Origin: Burkholderia lata
GTDB lineage: Bacteria > Pseudomonadota > Gammaproteobacteria > Burkholderiales > Burkholderiaceae
DNA: 64,000 nt
Direction of reading: 5' to 3'
NCBI RefSeq assembly: GCF_902499335.1
Contig: NZ_CABVQK010000008.1
Span: forward strand, 186,001-250,000
Each line of letters opens with the position of its first letter. Within the stretch, counting starts at the first letter, position 1. The notes below the pieces were generated by a model. That model did not search any database, had not been told where the DNA came from, and was given only the letters and a program-made list of their open reading frames with translations. Below are positions 9,162 to 17,515 of the stretch, piece after piece. A program made the translations under genes and the position numbers.

Positions 9162-10349
9162 ATGAAAGCACCCGTCAACCGCTTTGCAATCCTGATTTTA
9201 TCGGCCGCGTCGCTCGGCACGACCGCTGCCCACGCGCAGAGCAGCGTGACGCTGTATGGCGTCGTCGACGATTCGCTCGCTTACGTGAACAACCAGCAGG
9301 GCCATTCGAACATCTACATGCGCGACGGCAACCTGTATGCGTCGAAGTTCGGGCTGCGCGGCGACGAGGATCTCGGCGGCGGCACGCATGCGATCTTCGA
9401 CCTGCAGTCCGGCTTCAACCTGAACAACGGCGCGCAATCGGCCGCCGGCCTGATCTTCAATCGCCAGGCGTTCGTCGGCCTGCGCAACGATCACTACGGC
9501 ACGATGACGGCCGGGCGCCAGTACACGCCCTACTTCCTGTTCGTCGGCCCATACGCCTCGAGCAGCTGGCTGACCGGCGCGACGGGCGCGCATCCGGGCG
9601 ACATCGACGGCCTCGACACGACGATCCGCGTGAACAACTCGGTCACCTACACGTCGCCGACCTTCGCCGGGCTGACCGCGAGCGCGATGTACGCATTCGG
9701 CGGCATTGCCGGCGCGACCGGCAAGGGCAACACGTTCAGCGCCGCGCTGCGTTATGCGAACGGCCCGATTGGTGTCGCGGCCGGCTACCTGCGCATCAAC
9801 AGCTCGGGCTCGTCGGCCGGCTTCCTGAACCCGGCGACCGCCGCATCGGGCAGCTTCGCGGTATCCGTGCTGAACCAGGGCTACCTGACTGCGAAGGCCA
9901 TCGAGCAGGTCGCGGCGGCCGGCAACTACACGCTCGGCGACCTGACGATGGGTCTCAACTATTCGAACGTGAAGTACCTGCCCGGCAACGGCTCCGCGTT
10001 CACGGACACGGCCGTATTCAACACCTACGGCGCGCTCGCCGCGTACCGCTTCACGCCGGTGTTCTCGGTGGCCGGTGCGTTCGCGTACACACTTGCGTCG
10101 AAGGCGAACGGCGTCAACAGTGCGGCCCGCTACCAGCAGTATTCGCTGAAGGAGTCGTACAGCCTGTCGAAGCGCACGACACTCTATGCGCTGCAGGCGT
10201 ACACGCATTCGAGCGGGCAGACGCTCGGTGCACAAGGTGCCGGCCACATCATCGACGCGGCGCCGATCGTCGGCGATTCGCAGCAGCTCACGCCATCGAC
10301 GACGCACGGCCAGTTCGTCGGCATGGCCGGCATCGCCGTCACCTTCTGA
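9162..10349 (+). CDS. Gram-negative porin (OmpC-like, Burkholderia type)
   Basis: Outer-membrane trimeric porin of 395 residues. A signal peptide of about 25 residues ends AAHA before QSSVTLYGVVD, the hallmark opening of beta-proteobacterial porins. GLRGDEDLGGG, the AGRQYTP motif and alternating beta-strand residues follow, and the protein ends in Phe (GIAVTF), the outer-membrane assembly signal. It sits 112 bp downstream of GH31 and may be co-transcribed with it or have its own promoter. A GC-rich hairpin follows its stop. Confidence 0.93.
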   Translation: MKAPVNRFAILILSAASLGTTAAHAQSSVTLYGVVDDSLAYVNNQQGHSNIYMRDGNLYASKFGLRGDEDLGGGTHAIFDLQSGFNLNNGAQSAAGLIFNRQAFVGLRNDHYGTMTAGRQYTPYFLFVGPYASSSWLTGATGAHPGDIDGLDTTIRVNNSVTYTSPTFAGLTASAMYAFGGIAGATGKGNTFSAALRYANGPIGVAAGYLRINSSGSSAGFLNPATAASGSFAVSVLNQGYLTAKAIEQVAAAGNYTLGDLTMGLNYSNVKYLPGNGSAFTDTAVFNTYGALAAYRFTPVFSVAGAFAYTLASKANGVNSAARYQQYSLKESYSLSKRTTLYALQAYTHSSGQTLGAQGAGHIIDAAPIVGDSQQLTPSTTHGQFVGMAGIAVTF

Positions 10350-10357
10350 TCCATCGC

Positions 10358-10380
10358 GGCAGCGCCTTCGGCGCGCTGCC
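10358..10380 (+). terminator. GC-rich hairpin after porin, terminator-like
   Basis: Perfect 8-bp stem GGCAGCGC/GCGCTGCC with a 7-nt loop, starting 9 nt after the porin stop. There is no following T-run, so intrinsic termination would be weak. The remainder of the 307-bp gap to the BCCT gene shows no other gene. Confidence 0.45.
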
Positions 10381-10665
10381 CCTGCCCCGGACGACACGCA
10401 TTTCGCGCATTCCACGCGTGCCGTCCGGGCGCCATTTACACGCCCGCCGCGGTGTGTTCAGCACCTCGTCCGCCCATCTCACGAGCCACGCGGGTTTTCT
10501 CGATCTCCCCAATACCTTACAATTCGTCAGGTTTCTCCCCTCTGCATGCCCCCTTCTTGCAGTCCTGACACCGCGGTACACTCGACGCACGCCGTATCAG
10601 GGTCCGACGCACGACGCGCGCCGGGCGGCGTCGCGCCTCGTTGCGCCCACAACTGGATGCCAGCC

Positions 10666-12687
10666 ATGCCAGATTCCCGTCCCTCGACCCGCACGACGTT
10701 CAAGCCGCAGGTCGTCCTGCCCGCGCTCGCGGTCATCGGCGCGCTGCTCGTCGTGTGCGCGCTGCTCCCGAGCGAAGCCGGCGCGCTGTTCTCCGCCGGC
10801 CAGCAATGGGTCATCGCGCGCTTCGACTGGTTCTACGTGCTCGCCGTCACCGGCTTCCTCGTGTTTCTCGTGCTGATCGCCGCCAGCGACTTCGGCAACA
10901 TCCGGCTCGGCCCCGACGACGCCGAACCCGAATTCAGCTTCGTGTCGTGGACAGCGATGCTGTTCGCGGCCGGCATGGGCATCGGCCTCATGTATTTCGG
11001 CGTCGGCGAGCCGATGCAGCACTTCCTGAAGCCGCCGACCGTCGACCCCGGCACGCCCGCCGCCGCACGCGAGGCGATGCTGATGACGTTCTTCCACTGG
11101 GGCTTCCATGCGTGGGCGATCTACGGGCTGATGGGGCTTGTGCTCGCGTACTTCGGCTTTCGCTACAACCTGCCGCTGACGCTGCGCTCGGGGCTGTATC
11201 CGGTGCTGCGCGAGCGCATCAACGGCTGGATCGGACACACGGTCGACGCGTTCGCGCTGGTCGGCACGGTCGCCGGTATCGCGACGACGCTCGGCTACGG
11301 CGTGATGCAGCTGAGCGCGGGCCTGCATACCGTCGCCGGCTGGGACACCGGCAGCAACGTGTTTCGCATCGGGCTCGTCGCGGTCGTCGTGATCCTCGCG
11401 GGCGTATCGGCCGCGACCGGCCTCGACAAGGGCGTGCGGCGGCTGTCCGAGCTGAACCTGCTGCTGGCGTTCCTGTTGCTCGCCTTCGTGGTCGTCGCGG
11501 GCCCCACGCTGTTCCTGTTCCGCGCGCTCGGCGACAACGTCGGCCAGTACCTGTCGCACCTCGTCGACCTGTCGTTCCGCACGTATGCGTACGCGCCGCC
11601 GCGCGAGGAAGGCTGGTTCGGCGGCTGGACGATCCTCTACTGGGCATGGTGGGTATCGTGGTCGCCGTTCGTCGGCATGTTCATCGCGCGCATCTCGCGC
11701 GGCCGCACGATCCGCCAGTTCGTGATCGGCGTGCTGCTCGTGCCGACCGCGTTCAACCTCGTGTGGATGACCGTGTTCGGCAACAGCGCGATCTGGCTCG
11801 ATACGCACGGCGCGGCCGGCGCGCTCGCGCAGACGGCCACCAATGTCGATGCACTGCTGTTCCGCTTCTTCGATTTCCTGCCGATGCCGCAACTGCTGTC
11901 GATCGCCGCGATCGTGCTGATCGCGGTGTTCTTCGTCACGTCCGCCGATTCGGGCGCGTTCGTGATCGACCAGATCGCGACGCGCGGCAACGCGCACTCG
12001 CCCGTGTGGCAACGGCTGTTCTGGGCCGCGCTGCTCGGCGTGACGGCCGCGGTGCTGCTCGTCGCAGGCGGGCTCGGCGCATTGCAGGCGATGACATTGA
12101 TCGCCGCGCTGCCGGTCGCGATCATCATGATCGCGCTCTGCTACGGGCTGTGGCGCGGGCTCGCGGCCGACCGCGTGCACTATTCGCAGGACGTCGCCCC
12201 CGCGACGAGCTTCTGGACCGGCCAGCACTGGCGCCACCGCCTGACGCACATCCTGCGGCAGACGACCGAAGCCGAAGCGCGCCAGTTCGTCGCCGAGACG
12301 GTCGAGCCCGCGTTGCGCAAGGTCGCCGGCGAGTTGCGCGCGAGCGGCGTCGATGCGAATGTGCAGCGCGACAGCGACGATGCCGTGCGCCTCACCGTGC
12401 CGACCGCCGACCACCGCGATTTCGTGTACGGCGTGCGCGTGACAGTGAAATCGGCAGCCGCGTTCCTGGTGCGCGAGGCGGCCGAGCCGGAAGCGGAACG
12501 GGCACACGTGTACGGGATCGTTACCTTCTTCGAGGACGGGCGGCTCGGCTACGACATCGAATACCTGCGCGGCGACGAAGTGATTGCCGACGTGTTGCGC
12601 CAGTACGAACGCTACGTGTCGCTCGCGGCCGACAAGCGCACGCATCTGCTGAGCCGTGCGCCGGGGCACGCGACGGAGGCCGAATGA
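10666..12687 (+). CDS. BCCT-family transporter (BetT-like choline/betaine/carnitine transporter)
   Basis: Inner-membrane transporter of 673 residues with about 12 hydrophobic segments and a hydrophilic C-terminal tail of about 150 residues, the BetT layout rather than the shorter BetP/CaiT tail pattern. Family motifs: GMGIGLMYFGVGEPMQH, FFHWGFHAWAIYG, the signature WTILYWAWWVSWSPFVGMFI and VFFVTSADSGAFV. The start may be ATG 10666 or ATG 10657 nine bases earlier. Choline is the likeliest substrate by architecture, but no bet genes are nearby, so specificity stays open. Its TGA overlaps the ATG of a 22-codon ORF. Confidence 0.88.
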   Translation: MPDSRPSTRTTFKPQVVLPALAVIGALLVVCALLPSEAGALFSAGQQWVIARFDWFYVLAVTGFLVFLVLIAASDFGNIRLGPDDAEPEFSFVSWTAMLFAAGMGIGLMYFGVGEPMQHFLKPPTVDPGTPAAAREAMLMTFFHWGFHAWAIYGLMGLVLAYFGFRYNLPLTLRSGLYPVLRERINGWIGHTVDAFALVGTVAGIATTLGYGVMQLSAGLHTVAGWDTGSNVFRIGLVAVVVILAGVSAATGLDKGVRRLSELNLLLAFLLLAFVVVAGPTLFLFRALGDNVGQYLSHLVDLSFRTYAYAPPREEGWFGGWTILYWAWWVSWSPFVGMFIARISRGRTIRQFVIGVLLVPTAFNLVWMTVFGNSAIWLDTHGAAGALAQTATNVDALLFRFFDFLPMPQLLSIAAIVLIAVFFVTSADSGAFVIDQIATRGNAHSPVWQRLFWAALLGVTAAVLLVAGGLGALQAMTLIAALPVAIIMIALCYGLWRGLAADRVHYSQDVAPATSFWTGQHWRHRLTHILRQTTEAEARQFVAETVEPALRKVAGELRASGVDANVQRDSDDAVRLTVPTADHRDFVYGVRVTVKSAAAFLVREAAEPEAERAHVYGIVTFFEDGRLGYDIEYLRGDEVIADVLRQYERYVSLAADKRTHLLSRAPGHATEAE

Positions 12688-12752
12688 ACCTGCATGTCGC
12701 TGCATTCGCTGCGCCGTGGCGGTCCGCCACCCGAGCCGGAGCCGCACGATGA
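12684..12752 (+). CDS. Possible 22-codon coupling ORF between BCCT gene and the next gene
   Basis: An ATG at 12684 overlaps the BCCT stop (ATGA). The frame runs 22 codons (MNLHVAAFAAPWRSATRAGA...) to a TGA at 12750-12752 that itself overlaps the ATG (12749) of the next gene. Back-to-back ATGA junctions could hand ribosomes from one gene to the next through a tiny cistron. Conservation is untested, and chance is a serious alternative in such GC-rich DNA. Confidence 0.3.
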   Translation: MNLHVAAFAAPWRSATRAGAAR

Positions 12753-13060
12753 CCGGGCTCCTGCAAAGCAGCGCTTCCGACGTCATCGCGCTCGGCACGC
12801 TCGCCGTGCTCTACCTCGGCGGAGCCGGCATCGCACTGTGGCGGATCCGGGCCGCGGCGCCGCGCGGCAAGGTCTACTGGATCGTCTGCGCTGCGCTGCT
12901 CGCCGGCGGCGCCATCGCGATGGGCATCAACCTGTCGCCGATGCCGGAGACGGGCGATATGCCGCCCGGGTTTGCGCTCGGCGTCGAGGCCGTCCTGCTT
13001 GGCCTCGCCTTGGTCGCCGGCGGTTGCGCGTGGCTGATGCTGCGCGCGCGGCGACGCTGA
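12749..13060 (+). CDS. Small integral membrane protein of unknown function
   Basis: A 103-residue protein with three hydrophobic segments at about 10-28, 40-60 and 78-98, separated by short charged loops, ending in ARRR. I do not recognise a family. The gene starts 62 bp after the BCCT stop on the same strand and is joined to it by the 22-codon ORF, so co-expression with the transporter is likely. An accessory role in the membrane is conceivable but unproven. Confidence 0.65.
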   Translation: MTGLLQSSASDVIALGTLAVLYLGGAGIALWRIRAAAPRGKVYWIVCAALLAGGAIAMGINLSPMPETGDMPPGFALGVEAVLLGLALVAGGCAWLMLRARRR

Positions 13061-13159
13061 CGCGCATACGTCACGCGGCCCGGCTTCGTCCCGCACAAAC
13101 TACAACGCGCGGGACGAACCGGCCGCCGCTTCCCTGATCCGCGTCTTTACCGCAATGCG

Positions 13160-14008
13160 TTACGCGGACGGTGCGCGCGCCGTCACGAGCCAGCATGCCG
13201 CGTCGAAGCGCACATCGGCACCATCCACGTAAGGCTCGAACGCGGCACGCATCGTGTCGACGGCGCGTAGCCGAGTCGCCTCGTCCACCTCCAGCAACGC
13301 AAGCCCGACCGGGCCGAGCCGCGTGATGTAGTCGTCCAGCGCGGGCGCAGGCAGCGCGCACGCCAGATCGACCGGCTCGATCGCGATGTCCGCCCAGCCG
13401 CTGTCCGACAGCACCGACTCGATCCGCTGCCGGTCGCCGAACGCAAACTGCCCCGGCGCGCCGGGCCGCCGCGCGGGCAGGTTCGGCAGCAACGGCGCGG
13501 CGGCCCGCTCGGCGATCGTCATGAACGGATTGTCGGCCGCGCCGCGCCACGCGACGAACCGCATCTGCGCATTCGGCCGTGCCGCATGCCGCAGATTCGC
13601 AAAGGCACGAACCGGATCGTCGAAGAACATCACGCCGAGGCGCGACACGATCAGGTCGACGCTCGCGGGCTCGAACGCGTGCGTCTGCACATCCGCACGC
13701 ACGAAACGGGCGTGAACGCCGCTGCGTTCGGCGCGCGCTTGCGCGGCGTCGATCATCCGGGCCGAGATATCGATGCCCGTGCACTGCGCGTCCGCCCCAA
13801 GCCGCCGCGCGATCGAAAGCGTGACCGCTCCCGTGCCGCAGCCGACATCGAGCACGGTGCGCGCGGACGACGCGGCCGCCGCATCCACGAGCAACTTCTC
13901 CAGCAGTTCGAACATCCGGTCGATCGGCGCCTGCGTATCAACCCAGGCGCGCCCCGACGGGCCATTCCATAGCGCGGATTGTTCATCGTTGGGCCGGCTG
14001 GTTTCCAT
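13160..14008 (-). CDS. Class I SAM-dependent methyltransferase
   Basis: A 282-residue cytosolic methyltransferase with a UbiE-like Rossmann core. Motif I VLDVGCGTGA lies at about 52-61, IDISARMIDAAQARA follows, and VDLIVSRLGVMFFDD is the post-II region. The start at 14008 is supported by a GAAGGGG ribosome-binding site; the longer reading to 14047 adds 13 unlikely residues. The substrate is unknown. It diverges from the lipoprotein phosphoesterase gene. Confidence 0.85.
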   Translation of the reverse strand: METSRPNDEQSALWNGPSGRAWVDTQAPIDRMFELLEKLLVDAAAASSARTVLDVGCGTGAVTLSIARRLGADAQCTGIDISARMIDAAQARAERSGVHARFVRADVQTHAFEPASVDLIVSRLGVMFFDDPVRAFANLRHAARPNAQMRFVAWRGAADNPFMTIAERAAAPLLPNLPARRPGAPGQFAFGDRQRIESVLSDSGWADIAIEPVDLACALPAPALDDYITRLGPVGLALLEVDEATRLRAVDTMRAAFEPYVDGADVRFDAACWLVTARAPSA

Positions 14009-14206
14009 CGTCGATTCCCCTTCTGGTTCGTTGATCGTGCCTCGCACTTTGCTGCTTCAAGCCGGCTTGAGGTCAAGGCCCCCCGGCCGCGACCTGCCGT
14101 CGCAATGTCGACGCCCAGCCCGAGTGCCCCCCCATCGCGCCCCGTTCTTTTCACATTTCTTACATTCGCGCTGCGTATCGTTGACGACTTTCCTACGGTG
14201 CCTCCC

Positions 14207-15670
14207 ATGCGACGACTCCTCACGCGCGCGCTGCTCGTGCGCTGCGCTCCCCTTGTTGCCCTCGCCGCGCTATCGGCGTGCTCGAACCACATCGATTCGC
14301 CCGCCGATCCGGCGAGTGCGTCGGTCAACGTCCAGGCCGCATGGGTCGAGATCGGCGAGTCGAACCAGGCAATCGCGCGCGTCATCACGAACTACACGCC
14401 CGCGTCGGCCAGCGATCCGCTGTGCCCGCAACTGACCGTCGACGGCAAGCTGTCGCGCATGTCCGTACGCGCGGGCGCCGCGACCATCGCCCAGCGGCCG
14501 ACCGCCAGCGACCCGTCCGATTCGAAGCCGTCGAGCTTCCCGGTATCCGTCTGCGAGATGACGCTGCCGGCCGGCGCGCAGGCGGCGAGCGTCGCGGGCC
14601 GCACGCTGCCGTTGCCGAAGGCGCAGCCGCAACGCATCGCGATCATCGCCGACACCGGCTGCCGCATGAAGAAGGCCGACAACGCGTGGCAGGCGTGCAA
14701 CGACGCGTCGGTCTGGCCGCTCGACACGATCGCGGCCAGCGTCGCGAAGCTGTCGCCCGACCTGGTGATGCACATCGGCGACTACCACTATCGCGAGAAC
14801 GCCTGCCCGCCGGACATCGCCGGCTGCAAGGACAGCCCGTGGGGCTATGGCTGGGATACGTGGCAGGCCGACCTGTTCCGCCCGGCCGCGCCGCTGCTCG
14901 CGAAGGCGCCGTGGGTCGTCGTGCGCGGCAACCACGAGGAGTGCGCGCGCGCAGGCCAGGGGTGGTTCCGCTTCCTCGATCCGCGCCCGTATTCGGCCGC
15001 CCGCTCGTGTGACGAGCCGGCCAACGACAACAACGCGAACTACTCGGAGCCCTATGCGGTGTCGCTCGGCAGCGGCTCGCAGGTGATCGTGTTCGACACC
15101 GCGAAGGTCGGCCGCACGCCGCTCAAGACCACCGACGCGCAATTCGGCATCTACCAGAAGCAGTTCCAGACGGTCGCCGCGCTCGCGTCGACGGCCGGCA
15201 TGACGACGACGATCTTCACGAACCATCATCCGATCCTCGCGTTCGCGCCGATCGCCGGCAGCACGCCCGCGCCGGGCAACCTCGCGCTGCAGTCGGTGAT
15301 GTCGAGCCTCAACGCGCAGGCGTACTACCCGCCCGGCGTGCACGTCGCGCTGCACGGGCACGTGCACGATTTCCAGGCGATCAACTTCTCGTCCGGGCAT
15401 CCGGCGACAATCGTGTCCGGCAACGGCGGCGACAACCTCGACGTCGCGCTGCCCGACCCGTTCCCGGCCGGCCTGACGCCCGCACCGGGCGCCGTGATCG
15501 AGCGGCTGTCGCACAACAACAGCTTCGGCTTCCTGATCATGGAACGCCGCGACGCCCCGGCGACCGGCTGGGTGTTCCACGCGTATTCGGCGGCCGGCAA
15601 GCTGCTCGCGTCGTGCAACCAGTCGGGCAGGACGCTCGCCTGCGACAAGACGGGGTTCATTGCGCCGTGA
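14207..15670 (+). CDS. Metallophosphoesterase lipoprotein (calcineurin-like)
   Basis: A 487-residue probable periplasmic lipoprotein with lipobox LSAC (Cys25) after a hydrophobic signal. It has a calcineurin-like dinuclear metal site: IIADTGC (Asp149), HIGDYHY (Asp192), VRGNHEE (Asn242-His243), TNHHPI and LHGHVHDF (His383-His387). The order and spacing match purple-acid-type and related secreted phosphoesterases. The first block reads ADTG rather than the common GDxH/GDTG. Its stop overlaps the start of the next gene (GTGA), so the two are probably expressed together. The substrate is unknown. Confidence 0.85.
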   Translation: MRRLLTRALLVRCAPLVALAALSACSNHIDSPADPASASVNVQAAWVEIGESNQAIARVITNYTPASASDPLCPQLTVDGKLSRMSVRAGAATIAQRPTASDPSDSKPSSFPVSVCEMTLPAGAQAASVAGRTLPLPKAQPQRIAIIADTGCRMKKADNAWQACNDASVWPLDTIAASVAKLSPDLVMHIGDYHYRENACPPDIAGCKDSPWGYGWDTWQADLFRPAAPLLAKAPWVVVRGNHEECARAGQGWFRFLDPRPYSAARSCDEPANDNNANYSEPYAVSLGSGSQVIVFDTAKVGRTPLKTTDAQFGIYQKQFQTVAALASTAGMTTTIFTNHHPILAFAPIAGSTPAPGNLALQSVMSSLNAQAYYPPGVHVALHGHVHDFQAINFSSGHPATIVSGNGGDNLDVALPDPFPAGLTPAPGAVIERLSHNNSFGFLIMERRDAPATGWVFHAYSAAGKLLASCNQSGRTLACDKTGFIAP

Positions 15671-17061
15671 GTGAAGAAGTTCGAGATGACGGCCGCCATG
15701 CTCGCGGCCGGCAAATGCTGCGCACACTGGCCGCGGCCGGGCTCGCGGGCCTGGCGCTCGCGGCCCACGCCGCACCGGCCGAAACGATCCTGCTTCCCGG
15801 TGCACCGCCTTCGCGAGTCGTCGACACGATCGGCAACGGCACGCCGCAGGTGACGGGCAAGATCGATGCGGCGACCGCGCGCTTCGCGCCCGACCCGACG
15901 CTCGTCGCGCTCGGCCGCCGGATCTTCTTCGATCCGCGCCTGTCCGAGCCGCGCGGCATCTCGTGCGCGGGCTGCCACGACCCGGGCCGCGCGTTCGCGC
16001 CGACGCTGTCGGCCGCCGCGCTCGCGGGGCCGGGCGTGCCGGAAGGCAGCCGGCCCGGGCGTTTCAGCCAGCGCAACGCGCCGTCGCTGCTCTATGTACG
16101 CTACGTGCCGCGCCGCCACTTCTACCAGGACGACGATGCGCCCGCGCCGTCGCCGTTCGGCGGCCTGTTCAGCGACGGGCGCGCGGATACGCTCGCCGAG
16201 CAGATCCGCGGGCCGCTGTTCGATCCGAACGAGATGAACAACCGGTCGCCGGCCGCGCTGCTGCGCAAGATCGACGCGACCGAACTCGCGCCGGATCTCG
16301 CCGCGCGCTTCGGCGCGCCGGTGCGGCGCGATCCCGAGCAACTGGTGCGCGCGCTGGGCCTGGCCGTCGAAGCCTATCTGCAGAGCGACGAGATGGCGCC
16401 GTTCACGTCGCGCTTCGACACGTTCCTGCGCACGCGCAAGCCGCTCGCGCCGGCCGAGATGCGCGGCCTCGCGCTGTTCCGGAATCCGGACAAGGGCAAC
16501 TGCATGAGCTGCCATACGCTGTCGGAGACGTCGAGCCGCCCGGAACGTTCGCTCTTCACCGATTTCGGCTACGACGCGATCGCGGTGCCGCGCAACCGCG
16601 CGCTGCCGGCGAACCGCGATCCGCGCCATTTCGACAACGGGCTGTGCGACACGGCACGGCGGCTGCGCTGGCCCGAGCCGACGCAATGGTGCGGCTACCT
16701 GCGCACGCCGGGGCTGCGCAACGTCGCGGTCAAGCAGACATTCATGCACAACGGCGTGTTCACGACGCTGCGCGACGCGGTCGCGTTCTACAACACGCGC
16801 TCGACCGACCCGGGCTTCTGGTATCACGGGGCCAGAACGTTCGACGACGTGCCGGCCGCCTACCGAGGCAACATCAACGTCAACTCGACGCCGATGAACC
16901 GCCGGCCCGGCACGCCGCCCGCGCTGACCGACGCGGAAATCGACGACATCGTCGCGTTCCTCGGCACGCTGACCGACGCGCGCTATACGAAGGTTGCTGC
17001 TCCCGTAGCGCCCGCGGCCCCTGCCGCCCGGATCACGCGAACCGCCGCGCCGGCTCACTGA
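15667..17061 (+). CDS. Di-haem cytochrome c peroxidase/MauG-family protein
   Basis: Periplasmic c-type di-haem protein. Two haem-binding motifs, CAGCH (about 100-104) and CMSCH (about 279-283), frame the CCP/MauG fold, with RRIFFDPRLS, FSQRNAPSLL, TPGLRNVAVKQTFMHNG and DDIVAFLGTLT. I prefer GTG 15667, which overlaps the phosphoesterase stop and gives an Arg-rich n-region before LAAAGLAGLALAAHA; ATG 15715 is the alternative, with a poorer n-region. The family acts as a peroxidase or modifies partner proteins. The strict pairing with a phosphoesterase lipoprotein suggests a shared periplasmic task. Confidence 0.88.
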   Translation: MSEEVRDDGRHARGRQMLRTLAAAGLAGLALAAHAAPAETILLPGAPPSRVVDTIGNGTPQVTGKIDAATARFAPDPTLVALGRRIFFDPRLSEPRGISCAGCHDPGRAFAPTLSAAALAGPGVPEGSRPGRFSQRNAPSLLYVRYVPRRHFYQDDDAPAPSPFGGLFSDGRADTLAEQIRGPLFDPNEMNNRSPAALLRKIDATELAPDLAARFGAPVRRDPEQLVRALGLAVEAYLQSDEMAPFTSRFDTFLRTRKPLAPAEMRGLALFRNPDKGNCMSCHTLSETSSRPERSLFTDFGYDAIAVPRNRALPANRDPRHFDNGLCDTARRLRWPEPTQWCGYLRTPGLRNVAVKQTFMHNGVFTTLRDAVAFYNTRSTDPGFWYHGARTFDDVPAAYRGNINVNSTPMNRRPGTPPALTDAEIDDIVAFLGTLTDARYTKVAAPVAPAAPAARITRTAAPAH

Positions 17062-17095
17062 CCCTGGCCGAACGGCCAGCCGCACACGCACCCGC

Positions 17096-17124
17096 TTGCG
17101 GTCGTCGCAAACACTGGTTATATT
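17096..17124 (+). promoter_or_regulatory. Sigma70 promoter TTGCGG-N17-TATATT for the LexA-box gene
   Basis: A -35-like TTGCGG (17096-17101) and -10-like TATATT (17119-17124) are separated by exactly 17 bp. The predicted transcription start, near 17131, falls at the edge of the LexA box, so bound LexA would block initiation. This is one of the best-formed promoters in the window. Confidence 0.65.
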
Positions 17125-17131
17125 TACAGTA

Positions 17132-17147
17132 CTGTATTTATGAACAG
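17132..17147 (+). promoter_or_regulatory. LexA (SOS) box CTGT-N8-ACAG
   Basis: The 16-bp sequence CTGTATTTATGAACAG matches the proteobacterial LexA consensus CTGT-N8-ACAG exactly, with an AT-rich core. It lies between the -10 element and the ribosome-binding site of the gene starting at 17159. This position is typical of SOS-repressed genes. Confidence 0.75.
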
Positions 17148-17158
17148 TGAGGTGCGCG

Positions 17159-17434
17159 ATGGAACATCTGGTCCGTATCGTCAACGAAGCCGATCGCCAA
17201 GTGCTGGCGTGGCTCCGCGCCCAGGTCGGCGATGCCCGCGTCGAGCGCGCGGCTCGCCAGCTCGGGCATACGCGCAAGCCCTTCCCGTCCGCCGTATGCC
17301 GGTATCTGGGCATGAGCGCACCGGCCACGCTGCGCCAGGCCGAACGGCCCCGCGCCGCGCGCGATTTCTCGGTTGGCGATCGTTACCTGTCGCTGATCCG
17401 CCAGCACCTCGCTACGCACTCGGCCAGCCGATGA
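17159..17434 (+). CDS. Small SOS-regulated protein of unknown function
   Basis: A 91-residue basic cytosolic protein (MEHLVRIVNEADRQVLAWLR at the N-terminus), with many Arg residues and no signal peptide or membrane span. I do not recognise a family. The start at 17159 follows a GAGGTG ribosome-binding site. Directly upstream lie a canonical sigma70 promoter and an exact LexA box, so transcription should rise after DNA damage. The basic helical N-terminal half (VERAARQLGHTRKPFPSAVCRYLG) could bind nucleic acid. Possible roles are a checkpoint inhibitor or repair accessory, but function is not readable from sequence. Confidence 0.75.
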   Translation: MEHLVRIVNEADRQVLAWLRAQVGDARVERAARQLGHTRKPFPSAVCRYLGMSAPATLRQAERPRAARDFSVGDRYLSLIRQHLATHSASR

Positions 17435-17515
17435 AATGGCGGCGGCTCGCCGCGTCGGTGGCTCGGAAAGCTGCGGCGCTTGCGTATTCGCAAGCCCGGC
17501 CGGTCGCCACCGCGC

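Noticed and set aside
15671..15853. Alternative start of the peroxidase in another frame (MKKFEMTAAMLAAGK)
   Set aside because: This frame ends after 60 codons and does not join the haem protein; the frame with the haem motifs has its own plausible start and signal sequence, so no frameshift is needed.
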